Shown piece by piece: positions 50,264 through 58,133 of a DNA stretch of 59,345 nt (position 1 is the first letter of the stretch; each line of letters begins with the position of its first letter). The translations under genes were made by a program, and so were the position numbers. The DNA is from a virus. Under the pieces are notes generated by a model. It searched no databases and was not told the origin of the DNA. It saw only the letters and a list, made by a program, of their open reading frames with translations. The stretch is taken from positions 1 to 59,345 of IMG/VR virus record IMGVR_UViG_3300025909_000007; one strand, given 5' to 3'.

Positions 50264-50280
50264 CCCAAGGGATAAACAAC

Positions 50281-50314
50281 AAAATGCCGGCTCAGCAAAA
50301 ACCGGCATTTTTTC
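50281..50314 (+). terminator. Hairpin terminator after the SSB-like gene
   Basis: AAAATGCCGG (50281-50290) and CCGGCATTTT (50302-50311) form a perfect 10-bp stem with an 11-base loop and a T-run after it. It lies 17 bases behind the SSB-like stop and would allow high SSB-like output with partial read-through to the ATPase and helicase genes. Confidence 0.85.
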
Positions 50315-50340
50315 TCTTAACCATTTCAAATTAAAACAAT

Positions 50341-51573
50341 ATGTCAAAGATAAAAAAAATAACAGTATCAAATTTAAAAGCCGTATCAGCGCTTACTGCC
50401 GATTTTAACGGGTGCACAGCGATTATCACTGGTGGCAACAACAAAGGTAAGTCCAGCTTTCTGCGCAGCCTGCCTGACCGCTTACGGGGTGTTAAGCCTG
50501 ATATCATTTTGAAGCACGGAGAAAAGGAAGGGTTTGCAGAATGGGAGCTTACAACGGGCGAGAAATTTTTGTGGCAATTTGATGGCAAAAAGGAAAAGTT
50601 AACATTTATTACCGAGCGAAACATTCCAACAGGGGTCACTAAAGGCATTAGCGCTGCTTATTTCCCTCCTGTGTTTGATGTAGATGAATTCCTTAACAGC
50701 ACACCAGCGAAGCAAAAACAAGTGCTGCAAAAACTGACAGGCATTGATTTTACTGAAATTGATAAATTGTATAAAGAAGCCTATGAGGCCCGGACCTATG
50801 CCAACAAAAGGCTGCAGGAGGAAACTGTAAAAAATAAAGACCTTTATTATGATCCGAAACTGCCATTGGTTGAACTGGGCACCGATGAATGGGAAAAAGA
50901 GTTGAACGCAATTGCCCAGCACAATGCCACCTACCAGCGTAGCGTTGATGCGATTGAACTGAAAAAAGAAACCATTAGCAATGGTGATGTCGAAATTGAG
51001 CGGCTTATGAAGCAAATAGACGCGATAAAGGAAAAGCAAAAAACCATTACTACGGAAATTGAAGCCATAGAGACCTGGCAAAAAGGGCCTTCTAATAAGC
51101 CAAAAACAAACGAGGAGGAATTGCGGCAAAAGATTGCGGAGCGAAAAGAAGAAGATTTAAAGATCCGGGAAAACAATGCTGCACGGTTGCGGCAGGAGGC
51201 TTACGATAAAGCCAAACAGAATGCCGACTTGGCGGACCATGATGTGAAACGTATTGAGCAGGAGAAAATTGATGTAATAAAAAATGCATCAATGCCGGAT
51301 GGTTTTGGGTTCAACGACGAAGGCATAACATACAATGGACTGCCGTTTACCAGGGAGCAGTTGTCCAGCAGCGGTATTTATATCGGCGCCCTTAAACTAG
51401 CTGCTATTGGCCTTGGAGATGTTAAGACGCTTCACTTTGATGCATCTTTCCTTGACAAAAACAGTCTCTTCGAAATTGAGAAATGGGCAAAGGAAAACGA
51501 TTTGCAATTACTAATTGAGCGGCCAGATTTTGAAGGCGGCGAAATTGAATATCAAATTGTACAAAATGCGTAA
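50341..51573 (+). CDS. SMC/Rad50/RecF-like ATPase, 410 aa
   Basis: N-terminal SNLKAVSALTADFNG and Walker A GGNNKGKSSF (about 32-41), a coiled-coil middle (about 150-330, KKETISNGDVEIERLMKQ and more), and a C-terminal ATPase half with SSGIYIGALKLA as signature and TLHFDASFLD as Walker B-like. Compared with SbcC (about 1000 aa) the coiled coil is very short. There is no SbcD nuclease nearby, but VRR-NUC lies 1 kb away. Probably acts in recombination or replication. Confidence 0.8.
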   Translation: MSKIKKITVSNLKAVSALTADFNGCTAIITGGNNKGKSSFLRSLPDRLRGVKPDIILKHGEKEGFAEWELTTGEKFLWQFDGKKEKLTFITERNIPTGVTKGISAAYFPPVFDVDEFLNSTPAKQKQVLQKLTGIDFTEIDKLYKEAYEARTYANKRLQEETVKNKDLYYDPKLPLVELGTDEWEKELNAIAQHNATYQRSVDAIELKKETISNGDVEIERLMKQIDAIKEKQKTITTEIEAIETWQKGPSNKPKTNEEELRQKIAERKEEDLKIRENNAARLRQEAYDKAKQNADLADHDVKRIEQEKIDVIKNASMPDGFGFNDEGITYNGLPFTREQLSSSGIYIGALKLAAIGLGDVKTLHFDASFLDKNSLFEIEKWAKENDLQLLIERPDFEGGEIEYQIVQNA

Positions 51574-52954
51574 CGAAGACCTTTACCACGAAGTAAATGA
51601 TGAGCAATACCGCGACCAGTGGCGCAATGCTCATGGCGGTGGTTCTCCCACCATAAAAGACAAGGAGTCGGTTAAACCGGCTCCTTTAACCGTTGTGCCC
51701 AACAGTAAAAAACTTTACCCACACCAAATATCGGAGTCGGGAAAAGCAGTGGAAATATTAAAGGAGTATGGCATTGCAATGCTATGCTTTGAGGTACGGA
51801 CGGGTAAAACAGGTACGGCGCTTAATACCGCTAAGTTGTATGGCGCCAAAGAAGTTTTATTCCTTACCAAGTTAAATGCCATTAGCAGCATTCAAAAAGA
51901 CTTTGCGGAATTCGGATTTGACTTCAACCTAGTTATTACAAATTATGAAAACCTGCACAACGTACCCAGCGGATTTGATTTTTTTATTTGTGACGAATCG
52001 CATAAGCTGGGGCAGTTCCCACAACCAGCCGAGAAAACTAAGCTATTGCAAAAAATGGTTGGCGATAAACCCTTGATGTTATTAAGCGGTACACCCAGCC
52101 CAGAAAGCTACAGTCAATTATACCACCAGTTCTGGATCAGCAAATGTTCACCATGGGCTGAATACCAGAATTTTTACAAGTGGCATAAGCAATATGGCAT
52201 CGCTGCGGTAAAATATTTATACAACCGGCAGATTGCTGATTACAGTAAAACAAAAAAAGATTTAGTTTTTGAATCAATAAATCACCTTATGCTAACCTAT
52301 ACCCAAGACGAGGCCGGCTTTGATGTAAAAGTCGAGGAAGAAATTATGTATGTGCCCTTGATGCCAAAAATAAAGTGGATAACGGAGGCATTAAAAAAAG
52401 ACAAGCTATGCACCTTGAAAAGCGGTGAGGTAGTTTTAGCTGATACTGCGGTAAAAGAGATGCAGAAGCTGCACCAATGCTATTCTGGAACAGTCAGGAC
52501 GGAGTCTGGTGAAGCTATTGAGTTTGAGGATATAAAGGCGGAGTTTATAAAGGAAACATTTAAGGGACAGAAAATAGCTGTTTTTTATTGTTTTATTGCG
52601 GAGGGAATGATGCTCGGCAGGGTGTTTAAGAACCGGGTGTATACTGACCCGATGGCGTTTAATGCTGCAGGGCCGGATGCGGTGTATATTGGCCAGGTAG
52701 TAAGCAATCGGGAGGGTGTAAACGTTAGCAGCGCAGATTGTTTGGTAATGTTCAATATTGGGTTTTCAGCACTTAGTTACCTACAGGCGCCTGCTCGCAT
52801 ACAAACAAAAGATCGTGTGAAACCGGCTAAAGTGTATTGGGTGTTTACCAAAGGCGGGATAGAGGATGAGATATACGAGTCGGTTCGAAATAAGCGTGAC
52901 TATACGCTTTCACATTACCGGGAGAACAGAAAAAGAGAAGCCGCTACAAAATAG
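51566..52954 (+). CDS. SNF2/DEAD-type helicase
   Basis: 462 aa from ATG 51566, overlapping the ATPase stop by 8 bases. Motif I EVRTGKTGTA (about 88-97), motif II FFICDESHKLG (DESH), motif III LLSGTP, and a C-terminal RecA-like part with QAPARIQTKDRVK as motif VI. Similar phage proteins are replication or recombination helicases that often pair with VRR-NUC. Its stop codon lies in the terminator stem. Confidence 0.87.
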   Translation: MRNEDLYHEVNDEQYRDQWRNAHGGGSPTIKDKESVKPAPLTVVPNSKKLYPHQISESGKAVEILKEYGIAMLCFEVRTGKTGTALNTAKLYGAKEVLFLTKLNAISSIQKDFAEFGFDFNLVITNYENLHNVPSGFDFFICDESHKLGQFPQPAEKTKLLQKMVGDKPLMLLSGTPSPESYSQLYHQFWISKCSPWAEYQNFYKWHKQYGIAAVKYLYNRQIADYSKTKKDLVFESINHLMLTYTQDEAGFDVKVEEEIMYVPLMPKIKWITEALKKDKLCTLKSGEVVLADTAVKEMQKLHQCYSGTVRTESGEAIEFEDIKAEFIKETFKGQKIAVFYCFIAEGMMLGRVFKNRVYTDPMAFNAAGPDAVYIGQVVSNREGVNVSSADCLVMFNIGFSALSYLQAPARIQTKDRVKPAKVYWVFTKGGIEDEIYESVRNKRDYTLSHYRENRKREAATK

Positions 52955-52965
52955 CGGCTTTTTTA
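52938..52965. terminator. Terminator at the helicase end
   Basis: AAGCCGCTA (52938-52946) pairs with TAGCGGCTT (52952-52960) around CAAAA, followed by TTTTTATT. Strong intrinsic terminator in + direction. The TAG stop lies in the stem. The convergent gene at 52987 ends 22 bases beyond. Confidence 0.87.
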
Positions 52966-52986
52966 TTGATTCGGGTTAGAAAAAAA

Positions 52987-53247
52987 TTATAACTCCAAAT
53001 TACACGGCTCAATCTTAAAAGTTCCTTCATATTTTTTGCCATTCCAAGGCAACATCCATGGGGTTTGGCCATCTACCACGCTAACCAATGGCTGCTGCAT
53101 GAAATTGCTATTCATCAGGGCTAAAATGTTCTTCCAGGCGGACTGTTTAGACTTCAGTGGCTCGGATACGGTAAGGATCTCGCCGTTGTCACCAGTGTAC
53201 ACAACGTGGTATTGCTTTGTTTTTGTGCTGCGTTTGATGTATATCAC
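52987..53247 (-). CDS. DUF1508-like small protein, 86 aa
   Basis: Contains the repeat-type pattern YHVVYTGDNGEILTVSEPLKSKQSAWKNI, the one-unit form of DUF1508/YegP proteins. Role unknown; some family members are stress-linked. Last gene in the - strand early operon. Confidence 0.62.
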   Translation of the reverse strand: MIYIKRSTKTKQYHVVYTGDNGEILTVSEPLKSKQSAWKNILALMNSNFMQQPLVSVVDGQTPWMLPWNGKKYEGTFKIEPCNLEL

Positions 53248-53249
53248 AA

Positions 53250-53909
53250 TTAAAATAATTTAGTTTGTGCTGTCATTTCCTTAAACCGCTTATTGCCGGC
53301 CTCGAAATATTCCTTATCAATTTCCCATCCGTAGTAATCAAAGCCCATATTAAAAGCGGCTATGCGGCTGGATTGGCTACCCATGTGAGTGTCCAGTATC
53401 TTGTCGCCCGGTTTGGCGTAATTGGTCAATAACCACTTATAAAGTTGTACAGGCTTTTGAGTTGGATGGATGCGACTTTCTTTGTTTTTCATGTCCTCCT
53501 GAAGCATTCCATTCCATTTAAATCTAAACATATATACTTTCACCCCTTCGCTATAACTCGCTATTTCAGCTTGTGAAAATGGTGACGTATCGTTTTTTTT
53601 ATCCCATATTATTCTTGAAAAAGCTGGGATATGTTTTGCATAATAATTACATCCCCAAATAATTTGGCGTTTTGAAATACGAAAAAGTTCTTTAAAGTAT
53701 TCAACCTCTGGCACGTTCCATGAATTTATTATTGGTTTATGCAAAGGTGTTTTTAATTGTGGATTATAATAAGAAGGGTCGCCAGCACCCTTAAAATAAG
53801 GCGGATCCACGATCGCCAGTTCAAAATACCCATCAGGATATCGCGCCATGCCGACCATATTGTCTTCGTTGTACACCTCGCTTACTGGCATAATTAAAAC
53901 ATTTTTCAC
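53250..53909 (-). CDS. DNA methyltransferase (N6-adenine/N4-cytosine type)
   Basis: About 219 aa from a GTG at 53909, which overlaps the previous stop (GTGA). An ATG at 53927 and one at 53891 are alternatives. Motif IV LAIVDPPYFKG, then SRIHPTQKPVQLYKWLL and motif I ILDTHMGSQSSRIAA: beta-class order. The motif I reads DTHMGSQSS in place of the usual DPFxGSGT, but similar forms are seen in phage enzymes. Orphan methyltransferase, likely protecting phage DNA. Confidence 0.83.
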   Translation of the reverse strand: MKNVLIMPVSEVYNEDNMVGMARYPDGYFELAIVDPPYFKGAGDPSYYNPQLKTPLHKPIINSWNVPEVEYFKELFRISKRQIIWGCNYYAKHIPAFSRIIWDKKNDTSPFSQAEIASYSEGVKVYMFRFKWNGMLQEDMKNKESRIHPTQKPVQLYKWLLTNYAKPGDKILDTHMGSQSSRIAAFNMGFDYYGWEIDKEYFEAGNKRFKEMTAQTKLF

Positions 53910-54142
53910 TCCTTCACCTCCACCCAATACTTCGCTTTGTGCGAGACGGGTTTATTGCGCTTGTACCAGTAGGGAATACCATTGGTAAACACCATATCGC
54001 TAACGATCATTGTACCATCCGGCAGGATGCGCTCGACGCGGTGCCATACGGATAGCGTGGGCACTTTGTACACGTCGCCGGTTACCAGCTGCGAAACCCT
54101 GCGGATGGGCTTGGGGTCTTGGTTGGTGATCATGATTGGCAC
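53906..54142 (-). CDS. Small hypothetical protein, 78 aa
   Basis: Beta-rich with VWHRVERILPDGTMIVSDMVFTNGIPYWY, a composition seen in small phage SH3-like proteins. It overlaps both neighbours (ATGA-type upstream, GTGA downstream). Function unknown. Confidence 0.58.
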   Translation of the reverse strand: MPIMITNQDPKPIRRVSQLVTGDVYKVPTLSVWHRVERILPDGTMIVSDMVFTNGIPYWYKRNKPVSHKAKYWVEVKE

Positions 54143-54462
54143 ACCTCCAGTTCGCGGATAGTGGGTGCTACTTCAACTTCTTTTACCACATATTTTGTTT
54201 TGGCGCGTTCAATGGGGGCGAAGTACTTAGCCTGTCCATAAATCGCCTTTGTTTTTCTACGAACGATCCGTAAACACGATCCACATTCGCAGTCGGCTGT
54301 ATAACTGGATCTTGACCCGACATCTACCCACCATTCACCGCATTTGCATTGTGCAATATCTTGGACTATATAAGTCTTACCCTCAAACACTTTACTGCCC
54401 TCTGTATTAACGCTATCCTTTAGCGCCACAACTTCTTGTCCGATGTAAAAAGGTTGTTCCAT
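54130..54462 (-). CDS. Zinc-site protein, 110 aa
   Basis: Read from ATG 54462. A longer frame from 54546 would cover the neighbouring membrane gene. The middle has CKCGEWW and, after about 15 residues, CECGSC, a four- or five-Cys zinc site (about 47-72). The N-terminus is beta (FYIGQEVVALKDSV). Unknown role, maybe a regulator. Confidence 0.57.
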   Translation of the reverse strand: MEQPFYIGQEVVALKDSVNTEGSKVFEGKTYIVQDIAQCKCGEWWVDVGSRSSYTADCECGSCLRIVRRKTKAIYGQAKYFAPIERAKTKYVVKEVEVAPTIRELEVCQS

Positions 54463-54466
54463 AACG

Positions 54467-54634
54467 TTATTTTTTAAATGAGGTTTCCTGTAACCAATCA
54501 ATACCATCCTGTTCGGCGTGCGTCCATCGCGGCGGTTTCTTTGCACGGCTTACGCGCATCAGCGAGCGCACTAATAATGCTGCAATAATTAAGCATAGGC
54601 CCGCAGCGAGGCAGTAGAGGAGGCGTTCAGGCAT
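54467..54634 (-). CDS. Small membrane protein, 55 aa
   Basis: ATG at 54634. One helix (YCLAAGLCLIIAALLV) then a basic region with RAKKPPRW and a polar tail THAEQDGIDWLQETSFKK. The tail may be cytoplasmic and protein-binding. It lies between two other small genes with a few bases on each side. Confidence 0.58.
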   Translation of the reverse strand: MPERLLYCLAAGLCLIIAALLVRSLMRVSRAKKPPRWTHAEQDGIDWLQETSFKK

Positions 54635-54639
54635 GGTAT

Positions 54640-54843
54640 TTAATTATTTACAGTTTCAAAATCATTGGCCTTTACGGGTACGTTCGTCACCCAGGTACGG
54701 GGTACACGCGGTAGCTTATCATCGCGACGCTTGGCAGCCGTTCGCGCATCCTTTTCACACCGGGCATAACCGGCATAATAGGCAAAAGAAATAATAATCC
54801 AAAGGGCGAGGGCGGTAATTAGTAGGGTTATCATATAGTGCAA
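54640..54843 (-). CDS. Small membrane protein, 67 aa
   Basis: One N-terminal helix (MITLLITALALWIIISFAYYAGYA), then a basic, proline-containing tail (KRRDDKLPRVPRTW). Met4 (54834) is an equally good start and would give a 4-base overlap with the previous stop. Unknown role. Confidence 0.6.
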   Translation of the reverse strand: MHYMITLLITALALWIIISFAYYAGYARCEKDARTAAKRRDDKLPRVPRTWVTNVPVKANDFETVNN

Positions 54844-55037
54844 TGTTTACTAAGTTTCATAATCACCGGCCAGTAGTCAGGCACCAGGTTCCGGGCCAAT
54901 TCAGATCCGCTGTCGTAATCCCGCTCCAGGTTCACCAGCCTTATGGCGGCCGGGTACATCGTCCGTACCCAAACTATTGAACCGGGCTGGCCAGCGGCTA
55001 TTACTTGTTCCCCGGCATCGTTGGTGGTGATTCTCAC
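54831..55037 (-). CDS. Small hypothetical protein, 68 aa
   Basis: Soluble, starting MRITTNDAGEQVIAAGQPG; contains WVRTMYPAAIRLVNLERDYDSG. Overlaps the RHH gene stop by 4 bases, so it is translated with it. No family. Confidence 0.58.
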   Translation of the reverse strand: MRITTNDAGEQVIAAGQPGSIVWVRTMYPAAIRLVNLERDYDSGSELARNLVPDYWPVIMKLSKHCTI

Positions 55038-55216
55038 TTGGCGGCTGGTTTTACACGTGAGTGCTTTATTATTAAGCGCTGAATATAGTTTTTTCTATCC
55101 CGCCCGTCAGCGTCCGCCATATCGTCTATTTCAGCAACTACCTCATCGGGCAGCTCTATTATTATTGGCTTAATGCCGGGCTTGGACCACCGTTTTTTTG
55201 TTTGTTTTGCTTTCAT
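55034..55216 (-). CDS. Ribbon-helix-helix regulator, 60 aa
   Basis: First gene of the - strand early operon. GIKPIIIELPDEVVAEIDDMADADGRDRKNYIQRLIIKH matches the CopG/Arc plan: beta strand (PIIIEL), helix 1 (DEVVAEIDDMADADG), helix 2 (DRKNYIQRLIIKH). Flanked by basic residues. It faces the + early operon across a 138-base gap that contains two promoters and two palindromes, so it probably represses itself and the opposing operon. Confidence 0.8.
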   Translation of the reverse strand: MKAKQTKKRWSKPGIKPIIIELPDEVVAEIDDMADADGRDRKNYIQRLIIKHSRVKPAAK

Positions 55217-55221
55217 AAAAA

Positions 55222-55254
55222 CAAATATAGGGTATATTTGAGGTATATTCCAAA
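55222..55254 (-). promoter_or_regulatory. Promoter of the RHH operon
   Basis: On the - strand TTTG (complement of 55251-55254), 21-base spacer, TATATTTG (complement of 55222-55229), five bases before the ATG at 55216. It fits the phylum consensus. The short leader is notable, giving an almost leaderless start. Confidence 0.7.
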
Positions 55255-55263
55255 TTTTTGGAA
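55222..55263. promoter_or_regulatory. Two palindromic operators in the divergent early promoter region
   Basis: CAAATATA-GGG-TATATTTG (55222-55240) has perfect 8-base arms and covers the -7 box of the RHH promoter. TTCCAAATTTTTGGAA (55248-55263) has 7-base arms and covers its -33 box. Both are ideal sites for a dimeric repressor such as the RHH protein encoded next to them. Confidence 0.65.
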
Positions 55264-55297
55264 AAATAGAGTACTTTTACTCGATTTTAGAAAGTTC

Positions 55298-55328
55298 TTT
55301 GCCGGTAAGTATATACTTTGTATATTTG
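55298..55328 (+). promoter_or_regulatory. Promoter of the + strand early operon
   Basis: TTTG at 55298-55301, 19-base spacer, TATATTTG at 55321-55328, 26 bases before the ATG at 55355. Perfect match to the phylum consensus. It drives genes from 55355 across the genome join to the terminator at 3340. Confidence 0.8.
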
Positions 55329-55354
55329 ACCTGTAAATAAAAAACAACGCAAAA

Positions 55355-55546
55355 ATGAAAAAATCATTGCAGTATCATAATCAGGCAGAAGCCGAAAGGG
55401 CAACTGGAATTGTTTTTACCGCCAGCTCTGACGGAGCGAATATGATTGGAGTATACGAGGACGACAAAATTGTTGCACATTTATACAAGACTTTTACCAC
55501 CGCGTTTTCACCGTCCGTAATAGTTAGATACATACATAAAGATTAA
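55355..55546 (+). CDS. Small early protein, 63 aa
   Basis: First gene after the early promoter. Alpha/beta protein (HNQAEAERATGIVFTASSDGANMIGVYEDDKIVAHLY). First early genes often counter host defence or take over transcription, but this one shows no motif. Confidence 0.65.
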   Translation: MKKSLQYHNQAEAERATGIVFTASSDGANMIGVYEDDKIVAHLYKTFTTAFSPSVIVRYIHKD

Positions 55547-55569
55547 TACCAAAGAAAAATTCAACCATC

Positions 55570-55677
55570 ATGAAATTCACGCACACAATCGAAAAAGAAA
55601 ATCTCCGCTACTCAGAGTATGCCACCGAACGTAACGTGGTTGAGGTAACCTGCGAATTCCAGGGAACAAACCGGTAG
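55570..55677 (+). CDS. Small early protein, 35 aa
   Basis: ATG at 55570, 23 bases after the previous gene. MKFTHTIEKENLRYSEYAT then a beta-type end VVEVTCEFQGTN. Short but protein-like; composition and place support it. Confidence 0.48.
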   Translation: MKFTHTIEKENLRYSEYATERNVVEVTCEFQGTNR

Positions 55678-55697
55678 TAACCCATATTAATATACCC

Positions 55698-55940
55698 ATG
55701 GGTACGATAAACAACATTAGCAGCTTTACCGGCCTGCAGCACGCCTGCGAAATGGAAGCGGAGCGGTTGTACAAAGGCGTAAAGGGGCACATGCTGGCGA
55801 ACCTGTACTTCGAGTATGTGGAAAAGACGACCGCTGCCGCTGGTGTAGTAATGCCGATAGGTAAATGGGCAGCCTGGCGGTTGAATAATAAAGAATCGTT
55901 TGTGTTGAAACAGGTGTATCCGCAGACCAGACACTATTAA
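55698..55940 (+). CDS. Small early protein, 80 aa
   Basis: Helical (LQHACEMEAERLYKGVKGHMLANLYFEYVEK), followed by an Ala/Val-rich stretch and a basic-aromatic end. No membrane segment. Unknown. Confidence 0.6.
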   Translation: MGTINNISSFTGLQHACEMEAERLYKGVKGHMLANLYFEYVEKTTAAAGVVMPIGKWAAWRLNNKESFVLKQVYPQTRHY

Positions 55941-55962
55941 TTAACCATACAAACGGAGAAAA

Positions 55963-56214
55963 ATGAAATGGCAATCGAATGTAAAAGCGCTATTTGAGGA
56001 GATATTGAACAGCAACTCTAATATGGCTATTCTGGATAAGCCTCTTAAAATAACCTATTCCATTTTGAGGGAAGCAGCAACGAGGGCAATGGAGTTACAG
56101 GATGAAAAACTTATTGCCATTTTTTGCAGACTTGCATTATATGAGGAGGCCGATCCTTATTCTGACAATTACGACGAAAAAGCAGTAAAGGAAATAGTTA
56201 ACCGTCATTTCTAA
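55963..56214 (+). CDS. Small early protein, 83 aa
   Basis: All-helical by pattern (VKALFEEILNSNSN, YSILREAATRAMELQDEKLIAIFCRLALYEEADP, DEKAVKEIVNRHF). No motif. 22 bases after the previous gene. Confidence 0.62.
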   Translation: MKWQSNVKALFEEILNSNSNMAILDKPLKITYSILREAATRAMELQDEKLIAIFCRLALYEEADPYSDNYDEKAVKEIVNRHF

Positions 56215-56255
56215 TCCCACCACCAGCCCCGCGACAAAGTAAAACCCACAATAAT

Positions 56256-56453
56256 ATGAAAAAGCAAATCTTCTTTGAAACCATGATCGTAGTAATCTTT
56301 TTTAGCGGCATCGTGTACGGCGTGTTCGCTGAATCGTATGTAATTGCCACGGTAGCCGCCGTATGCTTAGGAATAGCCCTGGCCTGCCTGCTGGCGCCAT
56401 CCCTGCCTATCGTAAAACTATCGCGCAAACTTCGCAAGCAGGTGGGGCGGTAA
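56256..56453 (+). CDS. Small two-span membrane protein, 65 aa
   Basis: Two hydrophobic helices (about 8-28 and 30-50) and a basic C-terminus (LSRKLRKQVGR) that would be cytoplasmic. Unknown. Confidence 0.62.
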   Translation: MKKQIFFETMIVVIFFSGIVYGVFAESYVIATVAAVCLGIALACLLAPSLPIVKLSRKLRKQVGR

Positions 56454-56492
56454 CCCCCGCCAGTGGAATTGATAAATGAAAAAGAAAATGAT

Positions 56493-56687
56493 ATGAATAA
56501 GAGCAAACAACCAACCGCAAAAGAGTTAATAGATGCTATTACCAAATATCAGGTAGAATTGGCAGACAACCCAGAAGTTTCTGATACAAGATTCCGTCAC
56601 ATGGAAGCAGCGTTATACGGCGCTAAAGCCATTATCAGGAATATTTATGGACTGAGGCCGGTAAAAGAAAACGCAATAGCAAGGTAA
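56493..56687 (+). CDS. Small early protein, 64 aa
   Basis: Read from ATG 56493. The longer frame from 56463 needs a GTG start. Helical: SKQPTAKELIDAITKYQVELADNPEV, RHMEAALYGAKAIIRNIYG. Unknown. Confidence 0.58.
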   Translation: MNKSKQPTAKELIDAITKYQVELADNPEVSDTRFRHMEAALYGAKAIIRNIYGLRPVKENAIAR

Positions 56688-56696
56688 CGTTATAAA

Positions 56697-57128
56697 ATGC
56701 TTTTTATGTGCATGTCGGATGAAGCAGAATTTTGGTTTAATAAGGGGATGAGGTCTTATACCGGCCTAGACTATTTTCATATTCCAGGTTATAATTGCGG
56801 ACACAAACATTGGTATGAGGCAAGGTTTATTGATGAAGTCAACTGCAAGTCATGTAAAGATGCTTTAGAAACAGGTGTTACACATTCTCTTGGAACAATT
56901 GAAGAACACATTGCATACGACCTTAAAAAATCCAACGAAAGAGATAAAAAGACACGTAAAAAGGCGAGAAAAAGGCTTCCCAATAATCCAGTTTGTCCTT
57001 CTTGTCACTACCCAATGGTCGAAAGAACAAACGGGACAAACGGCAATAGATTTTACGGGTGCAGCCAGTTCCCTAAATGCAAGCACACATCTTCCATCAC
57101 CCCTCCAGGAAAAGAAACAGGTGAATGA
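56697..57128 (+). CDS. Topoisomerase-type zinc-ribbon protein, 143 aa
   Basis: The C-terminal 40 residues are a topoisomerase I-type zinc ribbon: CPSCHYPMVERTNGTNGNRFYGCSQFPKCK (only part of which is diagnostic: CPSC, FYGCS, FPKCK). The N-terminal half has another set (CGHKHWYEA, CKSC). The middle is very basic (KTRKKARKRLPN). Possibly binds DNA or RNA. Confidence 0.7.
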   Translation: MLFMCMSDEAEFWFNKGMRSYTGLDYFHIPGYNCGHKHWYEARFIDEVNCKSCKDALETGVTHSLGTIEEHIAYDLKKSNERDKKTRKKARKRLPNNPVCPSCHYPMVERTNGTNGNRFYGCSQFPKCKHTSSITPPGKETGE

Positions 57129-57148
57129 TAAAGTAAAAAATTAAATGT

Positions 57149-57376
57149 ATGTACGCAGTTACGCTTTTATTTACAAAACAGGAACAAAGCAAGCCTGTAA
57201 TCAACAGCCAGCTTTCATTGAACATTATTGAAGCAAATAGCGCAGAGGAAGCATTCGGCATTGCATTTAATCTTCAGCAACCAAGGTTCCCGGAACACCA
57301 ATTATTTCTGAAAGTTGTAAGACAAGTAAAAGAGGTGGCAGACAACCAATCACAATTAAACAACCCACTCCCATGA
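57149..57376 (+). CDS. Small early protein, 75 aa
   Basis: Alpha/beta: MYAVTLLFTKQEQSKPV, NIIEANSAEEAFGIAFNL, LFLKVVRQVKE. The SAEEAFGIA stretch resembles small ferredoxin-like phage proteins with 'A-EAF/AL-A' helices. Overlaps the next gene by 4 bases. Confidence 0.6.
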   Translation: MYAVTLLFTKQEQSKPVINSQLSLNIIEANSAEEAFGIAFNLQQPRFPEHQLFLKVVRQVKEVADNQSQLNNPLP

Positions 57377-57738
57377 CCGACAAACAATTAACCCCCGCAG
57401 AAGCCGAAGCGTATCGGCAGTATCCGGTGAAGATGAAATCAATCCACCCTTACACAAAAGGGACTGATGTTAACGAACACGACCGCAACATTTTTCTCGC
57501 AGGTGTAAAGTGGAGGGAAGAAAGCCGGTGGCAGGATATAAGCACAGCCCCGAAGGATGGAATAAAGATTGACCTGTGGCTTGTTAGAATCGATAATGCA
57601 ACGCTTCGTTTGTGTGATTGTTGGTTTTATCATGGTCGATGGATAAGAGATAACGACGAAGATGTAGAAAACGAATATTGGACTGCTACCCATTGGATGC
57701 AGCAGCCATTACCACCATCACCAAGTAAACACAGTTAA
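57373..57738 (+). CDS. DUF551-like phage protein, 121 aa
   Basis: C-terminal two thirds show the DUF551 pattern: RWQDISTAPKDGIKIDLWLV, CDCWFYHGRWI, YWTATHWMQQPLPPSP, with the characteristic final W-x-P-L-P. The N-terminus (residues 1-50) is helical. DUF551 proteins are frequent in phage early regions, with unknown function. Confidence 0.77.
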   Translation: MTDKQLTPAEAEAYRQYPVKMKSIHPYTKGTDVNEHDRNIFLAGVKWREESRWQDISTAPKDGIKIDLWLVRIDNATLRLCDCWFYHGRWIRDNDEDVENEYWTATHWMQQPLPPSPSKHS

Positions 57739-57740
57739 AA

Positions 57741-58130
57741 ATGATAAACATAAACGACCTCCGCGTATCGAATCTGTTCTACGATGTCAATTTAACGCCC
57801 TGCTATTTCGCCGGTGCATGGGAGCGCAAAGATGGGTGGATAGGACGTGACAGCGCCGGTAACACGTATAAGGAGCAGGAAATGTACCCCATTCCCTTAA
57901 CACCTGAAATTTTAGAGAAGGCGGGATTTGTTTTCGATAATTCCGATAGCCAATGTTGGAGGCATAAATCAAGCGGTTTTTCATTGGGTGATAGTGAGGA
58001 TAGGCCGGGGCAATACTACGTACATGGCATTTATCTTAAAGCGAACCGGTTAGTTTATTTGAAATACGTTCATCATTTGCAGAATATCATACACGCCCTC
58101 ACCGGCCAGGAACTTGAAATAAAATTATAA
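57741..58130 (+). CDS. Hypothetical phage protein with a paralogue remnant elsewhere, 129 aa
   Basis: Pattern: INDLRVSNLFYD, YPIPLTPEILEKAGF, GQYYVHGIYLKANRLVYLKYVHHLQNIIHALTGQELEI. The 'L.HVHQLQN' type end is common in Bacteroidota phage proteins in my experience. The last 12 residues recur, without the rest, at 2805-2843. Function unknown. Confidence 0.72.
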   Translation: MININDLRVSNLFYDVNLTPCYFAGAWERKDGWIGRDSAGNTYKEQEMYPIPLTPEILEKAGFVFDNSDSQCWRHKSSGFSLGDSEDRPGQYYVHGIYLKANRLVYLKYVHHLQNIIHALTGQELEIKL

Positions 58131-58133
58131 CCC

